Below are positions 12,766 through 23,753 of a stretch of DNA of 64,000 nucleotides, in pieces; position 1 is the stretch's first letter, and every line of letters begins with the position of its first letter. The position numbers and the translations under genes were made by a program. Below the pieces are notes generated by a model. The model had not been told where the DNA came from and did not search any database. It was given only the letters and a program-made list of their open reading frames with translations. The stretch covers positions 133,407 to 197,406 of the forward strand of contig CAJJDN010000093.1 of the NCBI GenBank assembly GCA_905182985.1, given 5' to 3'. Source of the DNA: Paramecium sonneborni. Its lineage: Eukaryota; Ciliophora; Oligohymenophorea; Peniculida; Parameciidae.

Positions 12766-13488
12766 TCAATTAAATGCCTAGATTCTTTATATAAGTTTAT
12801 CCAATTAATTATCTTAATTGAACTCTTTAATTAATTAGTAGAAATGCTCATTCTTAGGATTTATAGTATAAACTAAATTGCTGATTTCAAAAATTTACTT
12901 CTTAATTTCTCTTCAAATTTTATTTGAATATGGACATTCAAATTATATTCCAATTAGATATCAAGTATTTTTTGATGATGATCATATTCCAAATATACTC
13001 CTGTTATTTGTTATAATTGACTTATCAATTTCTCTTTCATTTCCCTCTCTTCTTTCAATTAATTGATATCACTTTAAGATTCTAATTAATTGTTAAAAGT
13101 AATTCATACTTATTAGTTTCTCTTATAACTTTATATAATTTGAATTTTCATTGCATGATTATTCAACCAAAGATTCAATCTTTTGATTTTACTCTTATTA
13201 ATATGAAATCATTTAACCAAGTTAGATTTAAACATTCTCTTTGTTTCCTTTTGATTTTAACTTTTATTACTATTCTTCAATCACTTTTTTGTATTATTCA
13301 ATTTATTATTATTGCTACATTTGAATCTCCTTTTATTACAGTATTTTGTCATTATACATTTTCTTTTTTTAATCTATTAAAGTTTGTAAGATCTTTTTAG
13401 ATTTTTCGATCTCATTTTGAACTGAATTTTAATACTCAAAAAACTAGAGAATTTAAATTTAAGTCTTTTATTCAATATTATTATTCAT
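12766..13488 (-). CDS. Coiled-coil protein with Spc25-like C-terminal domain
   Basis: 222 residues with two introns (28 and 26 nt). Residues 1-140 are a continuous Q/K/E-rich coiled coil starting MNNNIEQKTQ. The last 75 residues form a compact alpha/beta domain: ITGVYLEYDHHQKILDIQLE, then IQIKFEEKLRIYTINPKNEH and LIKEFNQDNQLDKLIQRIQA. The order (long coil, 'tGl...' strands, Y-x-I-x-P, then two C-terminal helices with an N-x-L turn) matches the kinetochore RWD domain of Spc25. Length is close to Spc25 of other eukaryotes. This is inferred from layout rather than strong identity; another small RWD coiled-coil protein is possible. It lies only 15 bp downstream of the RING-CH gene. Confidence 0.6.
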
Positions 13489-13503
13489 AATATTAATTTT
13501 TAA

Positions 13504-14367
13504 TCATTAGATTATTTCTGATGTAGAAATTTATGGATATTATATATTGGCAATGTGTTATATGACTTAAGGTTTTTGAGATTATTAATTCTATCTATTC
13601 TCGATCAAATTTAATTCATCAGGATTAATATTTTGATCAATATCTTATTTTTAATCAAGAATTTCCCAATCTATTCCCACTGTGCCTCTTACTTATTCCA
13701 GTAGTAAATAAACCAAATAAAGCACAAGCAATAATATTAATAGTACTATAATTGCTATTACTGAAGACATTTCTTCTGGATTCTGCACTTCTTCATAAAA
13801 CCAATAGGACAAACCACTCAAACCGCCCAAAACTATTATTAGTCTAATTATAAAAGAAACTATTTAAGTTATTTTGTTCTATTAAATTAAATATAAATTA
13901 TACAAAATTTTTTGATTCATATGTTTCCATTTTCCTAATTTTATAAATAATTCCGCAAATAGAACAAGTTATTTTTTCATTGGTAAATTGTCCAGTTGTT
14001 GCTAATAGTTTTTTTTTGAAACAACTCTGATGATAAAAGTTCTATTCTGATATCTATAATATAATACTTCGCATTAACATGGTTATATTAGATTTATATC
14101 ATCGATGTTTTCACAAATTTAACATTAAATAATTATGTTATCTGTTCTTGAAACTGAAAGTTAATTCCCAGATATTTTTCTTCTTGATTATTACAATTTC
14201 GTTGGAGTTAGATTATTCACAGAATTACATATGCTATTTGCCATCTGAGGATTATCATATTCTGTGTTTCTTTAAGAATCCTACTTAAATTGTTATAGGT
14301 TGCTTGCAAAATTGTTTTGAGGTGAAAATATTCTGAGTTAAGTTTCTTATTTCTAATTAGAACTCAT
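13504..14367 (-). CDS. RING-CH (MARCH-type) membrane E3 ubiquitin ligase
   Basis: 270 residues after removing introns of 26 and 25 nt. An N-terminal Q/S/N-rich region of about 90 residues is followed by a C4HC3 RING-variant domain: CQICENIDDINLIQPCQC, NFYHQSCFKKKLL, then TCSICGIIYKI (Cys-x2-Cys, Cys-x-Cys, His-x3-Cys, Cys-x2-Cys). Two hydrophobic segments follow (IIRLIIVLGGLSGLSYWF and VIAIIVLLILLLVLYLVYLL), then a cytosolic tail. The RING-CH plus two-TM plan is that of MARCH ligases, which ubiquitinate membrane proteins. The first intron lies between the CxC and His ligands. Confidence 0.9.
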
Positions 14368-15775
14368 AATATTATTATTACATATATTTTGCACCTAGTT
14401 TGTGAATTTTTCACTAAGAAATTAATTAGTGTAAATTTTTAATTATAATTTGAAACCCTCAAAATTATTTAGATATTTCAATTTCAAATAAAAAATTAAT
14501 ATTATGAAAATCACTTTATGAATCACAATAAAAAAGTAAATGAAAATGTATAAATTAAACATTTTTCACATTTCAAAATACAAAATTGCAAAATATACTT
14601 TATATACATTTCTGCCATTTTAATAGAACTCAAAAGTTTCATTACGTTTATAATTACAGCAAGATGTCTTCATAAAATTACTTAAATATTAAGGTAGTCC
14701 TCAAAACAATTTTTTTTTTTAAGTCTTGAAGTAATACCAAATCATTTGGTAACATCATCAGTGGCAGTTTTCGTAATTACAAAAGTACTAATAAAAGATG
14801 CAGCTAAGAATCAGATTATGTTTAATCCTTCAAAAATAATTTACAATGTTAGAGACACATATCTAATATTAATATGATAAAATATTTATAATCAATGAAA
14901 TAGTTGAAAAACAATAAGCCTTCCATTAAGATTTAATTTATATAAGAGGGTTTTCATCAAAAAATTTGGCGGATTCAGAATTAATGAATTTTTATGATTG
15001 ATTGTTTTGGATCGGTCTTGATTTTTAATTTTTCATATTGAAACATCACAAAATCAGTCAGAAACTTCATCTGATCTTTTAGTTGTTTCTTCTAAATTTT
15101 GTTTATCTAAATATTATGCTTAATAAAATAAATATAAGTTTAAGGTATTTAATTTAAATTTTCTTTATAAAATATGAGCTTATGGATATTATTTCATTTC
15201 AAATCATTAATGTAAAAAGTGAAATCAAATATAGCAATCTCATTTATTGAAGCTTTAAGGTTCATAATTTAACTAAGTATTAATCAATTTTAATTATTAA
15301 TTAAATAGATTTATAGTTTTCCTATTTTTTTTTAATGTGATTTATTAATATCAATTTTTTTTATATAGAGTATCCATAAATAATTTGCAATTCAAATATA
15401 TGCTTTATGATAGTTCATGATGACTTAAAAAAAAGCATAATTGATATCATATTTATTAAGATTTGTGATAAACAATTAATTAATGCATCTTCATTAAAGT
15501 CTCCTTTGTTAATAAGCAAGCAAACAGAATAAAATTTTATTTTATTTTTTCTAGAGGTAATAACTACTTTAGATTAATTAAGAATAAAAGAAGATTAAAA
15601 TTGTTTTTAGTGATTATTATTGGAGGATAAGTTTGTTGAGGTAGTTAATTGGGATTGATTGAATTGTTAGCATTGAGTTTAGGTTTAGTCTGGTTTTGAT
15701 ATAGAATTTGAATATTTGGTTTTGGAATGAAAATTACTAATTATTCTAATTGTTTTTTATTCATAATTTTAATTA
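14368..15775. other. Long spacer with weak coding traces
   Basis: About 1.4 kb without a gene I can assemble. Two plus-strand pieces look faintly protein-like. One is a run around 14720-14880 (SLEVIPNHLVTSSVAVFVIT...IYNVRDTYL) that starts after an 11-T run. The other is a 68-codon frame at 15409-15613 starting MIVHDDLKKSIIDIIF. Neither shows a known domain, start and splice context together. They may be gene relics or chance frames, since TGA is rare in such AT-rich DNA. Confidence 0.4.
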
Positions 15776-16688
15776 ATGCTCAGAAAGAACGTAAGACTTA
15801 GAAAAGAGTATTTAATGAGAATAGAGGATGAAAAAAGAGCAAAATAGAAATATGATAACAAAATGAGATTACTGAATGCTGAAATAGAAAGAAAAAATGT
15901 TCCAACAGACTTATATAGAGATGAAGATAATCTAAGAAAAGAAATAAATGCATAAGATGATAATACAATAGGTTTGATTATATTAATAATGGAATAGTAC
16001 CAAGAACTCATATAGATGATGAATATGCAATGAGTTTTTATAGAGAACCTTAAATTGCATTAACAACAAGCAGATCTCCATCTTAAAGATTAGTAACATT
16101 AATGAAAGAGATGGGTTTAATATTCCCTAATTGTACTAGAGTAAATAGAGGTGCTTTGGTAGTTAAAGATTTAGTAACACATTGTTAACAAAAAAATTAT
16201 TCAGATCTTATTATTGTACATGAACATAGAGGAGAACCTGATGGATTAATTATATCACATATGCCATTAGGTCCTACAATATATTTTGGTGTTAAGAATG
16301 CAGTCTTAAGACATGATTTAGATGTTAGGGCAGGTATTAATCTAAATTTATATTAGATCCTCTTTCTGAATAGTATCCTCACTTGATATTTGATAATTTC
16401 TCTACCAAACTTGGTGAAAGAGTCATTACAGTTTTAAAGCATCTATTTCCAGTACCTAAAATTGATAGTAAAAGAGTTTTAACTTTTCATAATGAAAATG
16501 GTGTTATTTCATTTAGACATCATACTTTTTAAAAAACATTTAATTAAGTTGATCTTAATGAATAAGGTCCAAGATTCGAACTTAAACCATACAAAATAAC
16601 CTTAGGTACTATTGGATAAAAAGAAGCCATTGTGGAATGGTAATTAAGAACATTTATTAACACAGCTGGTAAAAAAAGTGTATTATGA
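15776..16688 (+). CDS. IMP4: IMP4, U3 snoRNP Brix-domain protein
   Basis: 287 residues with two introns (15972-15997 and 16334-16356). It starts [20 protein letters not shown], the typical IMP4 N-terminus, followed by IPxEL-like [10 protein letters not shown]. The Brix domain contains [70 protein letters not shown], then [20 protein letters not shown] and HTFQKTFNQVDLNEQGPRF. In the SSU processome IMP4 bridges U3 snoRNA and pre-rRNA for 18S processing in the nucleolus. Length matches the family. The downstream thioredoxin-like gene begins 28 bp after its stop. Confidence 0.96.
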
Positions 16689-16716
16689 AATTGTATGTAA
16701 ATAATTAATTTATTAA

Positions 16717-17111
16717 ATGGACTCAAAAATTATTCCACTTCAAAATATAGATGAATTCAAATCATCCATTCTAATTGAAGAAAGAGTGGCCATTCTAATA
16801 TTTACAGCAGAATGGTTTATATTTGCATTATTTCTAGGTGTCAACCAAGTCTTAATTTAGTTACTTTAATGAAAAAAGAATTAGATTAATAAAGAAAAAG
16901 ATTAAGTTAATAAACAGGGGTTATTAATATATTTGTAGTTGATCATGAAAAAGAAGGATGTTATTAAATAGTCAAATAATTTTCACCTACCACATTACCT
17001 TATGTATACTTATTTGAAAAAGGAAAATATATTGCATAATTCGGTGGCTTAGATGTCTTTGCAATGAATAAATTAATTAAGAAAGCTTTAGAATCATCAA
17101 GAGCACTATGA
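16717..17111 (+). CDS. Thioredoxin-fold protein with C-x-x-S site
   Basis: 123 residues with one 23-nt intron at 16815-16837, which splits the tryptophan codon of the active-site AEWCQPS. The thioredoxin layout is clear: hydrophobic strand VAILIFTAEWCQPSLNL, then VINIFVVDHEKEG, a conserved cis-proline stretch SPTTLPYVYLFEKGKYIAQF and a final amphipathic helix. The usual CGPC is replaced by CQPS, so only the N-terminal cysteine is kept. A reductase or dithiol function is therefore doubtful; a monothiol, glutathionylation or structural role is possible. No signal peptide is seen. It is close behind IMP4 on the same strand (28 bp). Confidence 0.85.
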
Positions 17112-17659
17112 TTAATAATATATTTATAGCAGTTTATATTAGATATTTTATTTGTTTCATTCTTTCATCATATTCTTGAATCCACTCATATAATACTTTC
17201 ATTTTACAAATATTATGATAAACTATACACATTTTAATATTCTTCTTAACTAAATCAGACTTTTTATATTATATTCAAATATTCTTTAAAGTAAAAATTA
17301 AACTAATATTTCTTTTTTCTAATACTCTTTCTAATGAGAATAACTAACAATTTAAATAATCAATTTGAATCTCTAATCTTATATTAAGAAACTTAAATGA
17401 ATTACTTCAAAATATTTCATTCTAATTTGTTTCATCATATATTTAATTTTTCAACCTTTCCTAAAAATTAAAATTTTGTATATAATCTTGTATAGATTAA
17501 CAAACATGTTCTTTTAGTCAATATTTGCATATTGTGTTGTTTATGATAATTGTTAATTATTTTAGAATATATACTTCAAATATTCCTAATTAACCAATCA
17601 AATTGCAAGATAGACACATTAAGTATTGGTTTATAAATATTAATTTCAAATTAATTAAA
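17112..17659 (-). other. Possible coiled-coil exon or gene relic upstream of H2B
   Basis: On the minus strand, frames between about 17560 and 17120 look protein-like: RLEIQIDYLNCQLFSLERVL, then after a TGA KSDLVKKNIKMCIVYHNICK and LYEWIQEYDERMKQIKYLI. No intron neatly removes the TGA, and the right-hand stretch would overlap the 3' end of the thioredoxin-like gene. I cannot build a complete gene. It may be a decayed coiled-coil gene. The last part (17560-17659) should hold the H2B promoter. Confidence 0.35.
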
Positions 17660-18037
17660 ATGGCACCTTCAAAATCACCAAAGGCTGATGCAGCTAAAAA
17701 GACAGTCAAAACAGTAAAGACAAAGAAAGGATCAGATGACAAAAAAAAGGCAAGAAGACGATAAGAGACATTCGCTCTTTATATTTACAAGGTTTTGAGA
17801 TAAGTTCACCCAGAAATTGGTGTTTCAAGAAAAGCTATGAACATTATGAATTCATTCATCAATGATATCTTTGATAGAATTGCTCTTGAAGCTAGCAAAT
17901 TGGTTAGATTCAATAAGAGAAGAACTCTTAGTTCAAGGGAAATCTAAACAGCAGTCAAATTGCTTCTTCCAGGAGAATTGGCCAGACATGCCATCTCAGA
18001 AGGAACAAAAGCAGTCACCAAATATACAAGTGGTTGA
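17660..18037 (+). CDS. H2B: Histone H2B
   Basis: An intronless 125-residue core histone. The basic tail [20 protein letters not shown] is followed by the full histone fold: [80 protein letters not shown] and KAVTKYTSG. It ends in AVTKYTSG rather than the animal TSSK; the lysine of KAVTKYT is the conserved ubiquitination site. Two glutamine codons are TAA, so the gene is a clean demonstration of the ciliate code. I see no metazoan-type histone 3' hairpin in the 60 bp after the stop. Confidence 0.98.
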
Positions 18038-18309
18038 TTTATTCAATTTAATTCAAATAACATTATAATAGATGTTAATTTTTATTTATTTTTCACACTA
18101 CTTCTTAATCAAAATTTAGAATATGATTTCTATTTCTTTTTATAAAGCTGCAAATCAAGAGAATAGATCTACATTTTTCTTAATCAATATAATAAAGTGT
18201 TAATTGATATATAATATTCTTTAATTGTATCTAAATTATTATTATTCTTGTTCTTTTATTACTCTCTTTATTAATTTTTTCAGAATATAAAATTTTATTT
18301 TATAAATTA

Positions 18310-19692
18310 ATGAAATAGGTTCCTATTGTATATTTTTTTCAAAATGAACCAAAGACATAATATATGTTCTTTTTTTAAGGAGAGGAAGTATATCAATTGT
18401 AAATTTTTATTGTAGCTTCTTGTAAAAAATATTTTGCAATAATTTCCTTTCAAAATTACATCTCATCACATTAGATTTAAGATATTTGTATAAGACATTG
18501 AACCAAAAACGTAATTGATTATTTTATTTATTAGACATGCTTGGTTTGATATATCGAATCCAAATGCTAAAGTACCAGTAGTAAATGATACTGTATATGC
18601 CAAAATATTAACACTTTAAGATGTTTCATTTAGCAGAATAGCTAAGAAAATGGTTGAAAGTGTGAATTCAGATTAAAAAGTTGGAGATTTAAAAGTAGGA
18701 GATTTAAGAGTTTAAAAAAATATTGTTTAATAATCACCATAAACATAAAATAAAGTCTTGTCATAACAATCTAATTCATCACCTAAATTGTAATAGCAAT
18801 AAAATTAAAAATAAACTTTACAACCTGTTATTCAATAGAGTAGTGAAAGATATAGCAATAGATAATTAAGTAATTAATCAAATGGAACCAGTCAGAGTGG
18901 TGATCTTTTAGAAGCATTTGAAAAATTAGATTTTAAGCCAAATCCTCATCATACCTAATCATAACCAATAAGTCAAGCAGATTTAGATATCAACAATACA
19001 AATAATATTAATTTTTAAAATTTTAATCATTTCAAACCAACAGTTTAATAAAATGATATAGATGATAATATGCTTATGAAAGTTTAACCAATACAACAAT
19101 CATAATAAACAAAAAAAGGTGAAAATTTGTTTGAATTTGATGGTCCAATAGAAAATTAAGCTAATATATAAAATGATTAAATTTAGAGAGAGGATCTATT
19201 TTAATTTGATACTCCAACTCAGCCAAAATAATAATAATAATAATAATAATCTAATGAATAATATGAGGGACTCACAGATAAACAAATTGTTGATATGAAA
19301 GTAGCATAAGCAGCAGAAGGTTTATAAAAGATATGGTAAGATGAGGCAGATTATAACATTTAGAGATAACAAGCTAAAGATGAAGTAGAACCAAAAATAT
19401 TGAAATGGGCTTTTAAAAATGATGTTAGAAATAATTTAAGATTACTTCTCTCTACATTAAATGATGTTTTATGGGAAGGAACTGATTGGTAATGTTCAAT
19501 AGGGGATTTAATGACTGATGGAAAAGTCAAAGTAATTTATATTTCTATCAATTCTAGTTGAAGTATCGCTAAGCTTTATTAATTGTTCATCCTGATAAAC
19601 ATAATTAGACTCCTCCTATTTAAAGGTATATTGCAGAAAGAGTATTTTATGAACTTAATTAAGCTTGGAATGTTGATAAAAGCAAAAATTGA
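18310..19692 (+). CDS. Auxilin-like J-domain protein
   Basis: 434 residues with introns of 28, 24 and 26 nt. The N-terminal ~90 residues (MKQVPIVYFFQNEPKTQYMF ... FKIFVQDIEPKTHAWFDISN) form an unrecognised globular domain. A long Q/N/S-rich linker with polyglutamine near 19230-19260 follows. The C-terminus is an auxilin-type J domain: WQDEADYNIQRQQAKDEVEP, NDVRNNLRLLLSTLNDVLWE, YRQALLIVHPDKH (HPD motif) and RVFYELNQAWNVDKSKN. Auxilins recruit Hsc70 to uncoat clathrin vesicles. The linker carries possible DLF/FD motifs (EDLFQFD, ENLFEFD) that could bind adaptors. The last intron lies just before the J-domain HPD helix. Confidence 0.88.
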
Positions 19693-20003
19693 TGAATTTT
19701 ATTATTTTAAATAGTTTAAATTTTAATTTTAAACCAAGAATTAAAATATCATCATAAAAGAAGTTTTAAAAGTAAATCTCATTCATTTCAAAGTTTTGTT
19801 GTTTTTAAAATTAATTTAATTTAATTTACTTATAACCTAGATCTAATGTATATATAATTAATCTTTGAAATCATTTTTGTACATTTATATACTCTTCTTC
19901 ATTATATTTATTTATGAATATTTTTAATTTCTGTTTAATTAATTTAAATTCTGTGACATTAATTCAAGACTTCGAAAGGTTATATAAAAAATAAATTAAA
20001 TTA
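19693..20003. other. Intergenic spacer
   Basis: About 310 bp between the auxilin-like and small membrane protein genes (same strand). It is AT-rich and no gene was seen. It probably contains the 3' end of one gene and the promoter of the next. Confidence 0.55.
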
Positions 20004-20464
20004 ATGTATTATTAATGTTAGAAGTGTAGAGAATTAGTAGTGGATTAATAACCCTGTAATTGTGATAAAAAATGGGTGATTTTAATTTGTTTTATATTTG
20101 TGAAGATATCATTTATAGCATTTTGCTATAATATAGTAATTCGCAGTACTTTTTATGGAATCTCAACATTATCCATATTTGTATTAGGATTAATTGGATT
20201 ACTACTGAGCTTCATTTATTGTAGGAGTAGTGAAAAAGATAGAATTCCATTAAATATGACACTTCTTTAAGCATAATAAGTATTTTATCAAATATAATTT
20301 TCTAGAACCCTTAAATTGGAAAATAAAATCTATATGGGAATATTGTATAAGTTAATAATAAACCTTAGATCCTTCCTTAAAACATTTATTAAGGTGAATA
20401 TTATTAGTATCAAGTTTAAAACAATTTTGCTTAAAATAATAAAATATAAATCCCCTATAAATGA
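20004..20464 (+). CDS. Small two-TM protein with N-terminal Cys motif
   Basis: 144 residues with one 26-nt intron near 20279. The N-terminus has a possible metal-binding knuckle (CQKCRELVVDQQPCNC). Two hydrophobic segments follow (VILICFIFVKISFIAFCY and IFVLGLIGLLLSFIYC). The hydrophilic tail is rich in Gln, Asn and Tyr and ends QNNKIQIPYK. I do not recognise the family. Small membrane proteins of this layout are common in ciliates. The intron is supported because the spliced tail has the same Q/N-rich composition as neighbouring genes, whereas reading through gives unusual Ile/Lys-rich sequence. Confidence 0.7.
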
Positions 20465-20730
20465 AATTGATTTTCAAAATATAACAAATTGATTATAAAG
20501 TATATAATATTTTATTATATTATAAAATCTAATATAATTTTCTGTAAGTATATGTTGCAGCTCTTCTGTTTATGGGATATTTTAAGCTTCTCAAAAATAT
20601 ATAAATTAATAATTATAATTAGTTTAAGTCTATATAATTTATTTTTGATGGAAAACAGAAGAAAAGTTCTTGTATAATTATAAGAAACTATGTGAGTATG
20701 ATAAAAAAATATAAAAAGTTGGTCTTTTCA

Positions 20731-21796
20731 TCAAACTTCATTTGATGAATTAGTCTATTGTTCACTTACTTCGATATCAGATTTAGTCTCTGTTACGGTT
20801 AAATCGTTATTATTTTGTTAAGTCTGTAATTCTATTCCTGCTATGGAAGGTCTGGAGCTTTCATCTCCATCTATAATTTCAACTTCAATAGGCTAGTCAG
20901 ATTTTTCATAGAGAGCATCCAAAACTGCAGTTTTTTCCTTTTTCTTAAATTTACTTTTCTTTAGAAATGAATCTTGTACCCAAAACTATAATAACCTGTT
21001 TTGATACACAAAGAGCATTAAATATTAGAGGTATGATGACTAGTACAATAACAAGCTCAAGTTCTGGATATTAGTTGATAGGTTAAAACATCCATGATAC
21101 TGCTATCAATAAGTATTCTCCCAAAAGTAATTAGAAGAAGTATAGAATAATTTTGCTCTTGTTTATTGAGGGATAACTTACTATAACAACGATTAAAATC
21201 CACAAAGTTAATTAAAATACATACACTCCATAAGCAACTTCAACTTTTGGTATTGCTTTTTTTGTTTGAGTCTAATTGTCAGAACTTAGAGAATAAGTAG
21301 TAATTTGAGGATATGATATAGTGTAGTAATTACCAGTTTAAAATTACTATAAGAATAATTCTAATGCATACCGTCTAACCCATCTTTTGAAATAGTATTT
21401 CGAAGAGAGTGATCAATATGCAATTGATTGCCATTCCAATAGTGCAATCAAGCATGTATGTAATAAAATACCTAAATTAATTAATGAAGTACCATTAACA
21501 TTAATCTCCACTATCTGCAGAACTCAATAATAAAGCTAATCCAATATTTAAGAAATGCTAAACAATAGCACTAACAAATTATTTAGCTGTATCCTAAATT
21601 ATCTACTCTGAAATTACCATTAAAAATATCTTCCAAACTCTTTTAGGTTTTTCAATATGTCTTTTGACTTTTAGAATAATATTTATTTATTACAAACGAG
21701 GACTAAAAAGCAAAGGAATCCTAGAATTGATTATACTAGTATTCCAAACCCTCCCAATAATTCGCATCCTTAAGCTTCAGGTTCTTCACTTGACAT
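20731..21796 (-). CDS. STIMATE/TMEM110-like multi-pass membrane protein
   Basis: 330 residues with introns of 26, 25 and 22 nt. The protein starts MSSEEPEAQGCELLGGFGIL. It contains the family pattern: first TM segment (VQSILGFLCFLVLVFKRHIE), then KPKRVWKIFLMVISEQIIQD, HFLNIGLALLLSS, and CQWYFIN...MLDCTIGMAI with the conserved 'LD.T.G' element. Two further TM pairs follow (TLWILIVVIVSYPSI; GEYLLIAVSW; LVIVLVIIPLIFNALC). The acidic C-terminal tail ends DIEVSEQTNSSNEV. In animals STIMATE sits in the ER at plasma-membrane junctions and promotes STIM1 activation; yeast and plant relatives are vacuolar or ER proteins. A calcium role here is inference only. Confidence 0.78.
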
Positions 21797-22187
21797 GTAG
21801 AATTGAGTTAAATTAATTATATAAATAAAATCTTAATATGTCATAATCAAATCTTATAGTAATCTATTCAATCCAATTAAAGTTATGTACTGTAGTTAAG
21901 AGTTAAATTAATTTATAACATCAACAATATTTCATTTTCACAAAACAATGTAAATCATCTTTATAATCCTATTATATTAAAATTGATTCAGATGAATAAT
22001 TAAAGATATTACATCGTTATATATTATTTTAATTAAATAAAAGGTTTGTATATTTGTATAAATTAGATCGAAAATATGAGCATTGAAATTAACTGCAATA
22101 TATTTAATTTATTTCTTAATAAAAAAAGATCATCATTTTAATAATAAAATAAATATTATTATATTGCAAATTCAAAATCATTCTAGT
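21797..22187. other. Intergenic spacer
   Basis: About 390 bp between two minus-strand genes. It is AT-rich and no frame was supported on either strand. Confidence 0.55.
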
Positions 22188-23249
22188 TCAATTTAATTCA
22201 ATATTTAAATCGCTTATCAAATTTTATTCATCTTCAATTAATACCATATCACCATTATTATCTATCATACCAAATTATTAAAATTTTCTCTTTGGTTATG
22301 GAGGAGAATCTGTAACATCTTCAGAAGATGATTCTCTAATTTATCTTCTTGGTGGTATAATATTCTCTGTTTCATCCATTTCTTCTATTTAAATCTCTTC
22401 AAAAGGTTACACTTCCTCTACTTGATTTTGTATTAAAGGATTTGTCTTATCTGAACTTATTTTCCCTGATTATTCTTTAAGAAGCAACATTAATCTAGCA
22501 TTGTTAAGATCTTAATTTTAATCAACTCCTCCGCTTGAAAATTCAATACAACTCTCAAATAGATCTAATCTTTCAGTACTACATTTAGTTGAGCACATTC
22601 TACTGGATTTTCTCATCAAATTTGTTTCTTTTATCAATATGGAATTATACTCTCTCTTTTAAGCCTTCTCTACAAAAACAATTCATCTTATCGCTTAAGA
22701 TCTTCCTCAATTACTTTTTATGTCTCATCTGATGCTTTTTAATATCCACTTATCAAATGCTACAAATCCTTTTGGCTAAATTCAATCTTATCTTATATTT
22801 CCATTGCAATCTTTGCTTTTGTTTAACGCTCTCTCTTTTTATGTTCTACACCCATAGATTACTTATTATATAATCATAATAATATACCTTTGCTTTTATA
22901 CTTTCTTAACTGTTTTAAATATTGTTAGTCTCTTATATAATTAAACTTTATGTATGACTTGGCATTGATGGTGGCTAATCTTAGTTAGTTTTACGAATGC
23001 TCTTCAGAGCTCTTTGACAAGCAAATAACGATTGTAGTTTCTCATTAAAATAATATCCAACTGGATCCTACAATCATTCAATTATTACTTATATGCTATC
23101 ATAATGTTCTATTAACAAAGCATATAAATCAATCAATTTTTGTATAACATCATATTTCTCTGATCCTTTATGATATCTTTCTTCAAACTCAAGCAACTCT
23201 TGATAGATTTCATCTAGTTTTAATATTCAATTTTACTCGTAATGGGCAT
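22188..23249 (-). CDS. Unknown coiled-coil protein, 322 aa
   Basis: Five exons (introns of 23, 21, 26 and 23 nt) give exactly 323 codons from MPITNEIYQELLEFEERYHK to SDLNIELN. The first 75 residues are a helical domain with DLYALLIEHYDSIQDPVGYY and FACQRALKSIRK. The middle is a strongly charged coil (KKRERQTKAKIAMEIQDKIE, EEDLKRQDELFLQRRLKRE). The C-terminal third is acidic with a short KPKRK-like basic patch (QPKRKFQQFGMIDNNGDMVL). No TM or signal. The patch could be a nuclear localisation signal, so a nuclear role is conceivable, but I do not recognise the family. Confidence 0.72.
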
Positions 23250-23753
23250 TGTGTATTATTTAATTAAAATAATTTATTGACATCATCTATTATTCACAAA
23301 CTTTTTATTTACTATAAGCAACGAAAATCTTTTTTACTTAAATTACCTATTACTAATTGTCTTATGCAAAATAAAATAAATTTGAATTCAATCTTAAAAT
23401 ACAATTTTATTCTTGAGAATTTTAATCAAATCAATAAGAAATACATAAATTTTAATTAAATTAATTAATTTTATTGACATAAACTATAAGATAAATGATA
23501 TAATAAATTGTGATAATTGAGTAGGATAAAAATTACATTCAAGACATTTCTAAATTTTAAAAATATTTTTTGAAGTTTATCTTTATTTAATTATTTACTA
23601 TTTCTAATAAAAAATAATTCAATATTATTTCTAAATTTAAAAATAAGGTTGCAAACAAGTATTTTAAAGGATAATTGAAAAAAATCTTTACTTGTTCTTT
23701 CAATTACAAAAATAAATATTTTTAGTATTTTTGAATAAATAATTAAAATAAAA
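23250..23753. other. Divergent intergenic region
   Basis: About 500 bp between two divergent genes. It is very AT-rich; short Ile/Asn/Lys frames here have no coding character. Confidence 0.55.

Noticed and set aside
18038..18110. A metazoan-type histone 3' stem-loop after H2B
   Set aside because: No GC-rich inverted repeat followed by a purine-rich element is present in the AT-rich 3' region.
20489..20677. A 62-residue plus-strand hydrophobic frame
   Set aside because: It is short, has no splice or start support, and lies between a complete gene's stop and the convergent STIMATE-like gene's end; composition is typical of AT-rich noise.
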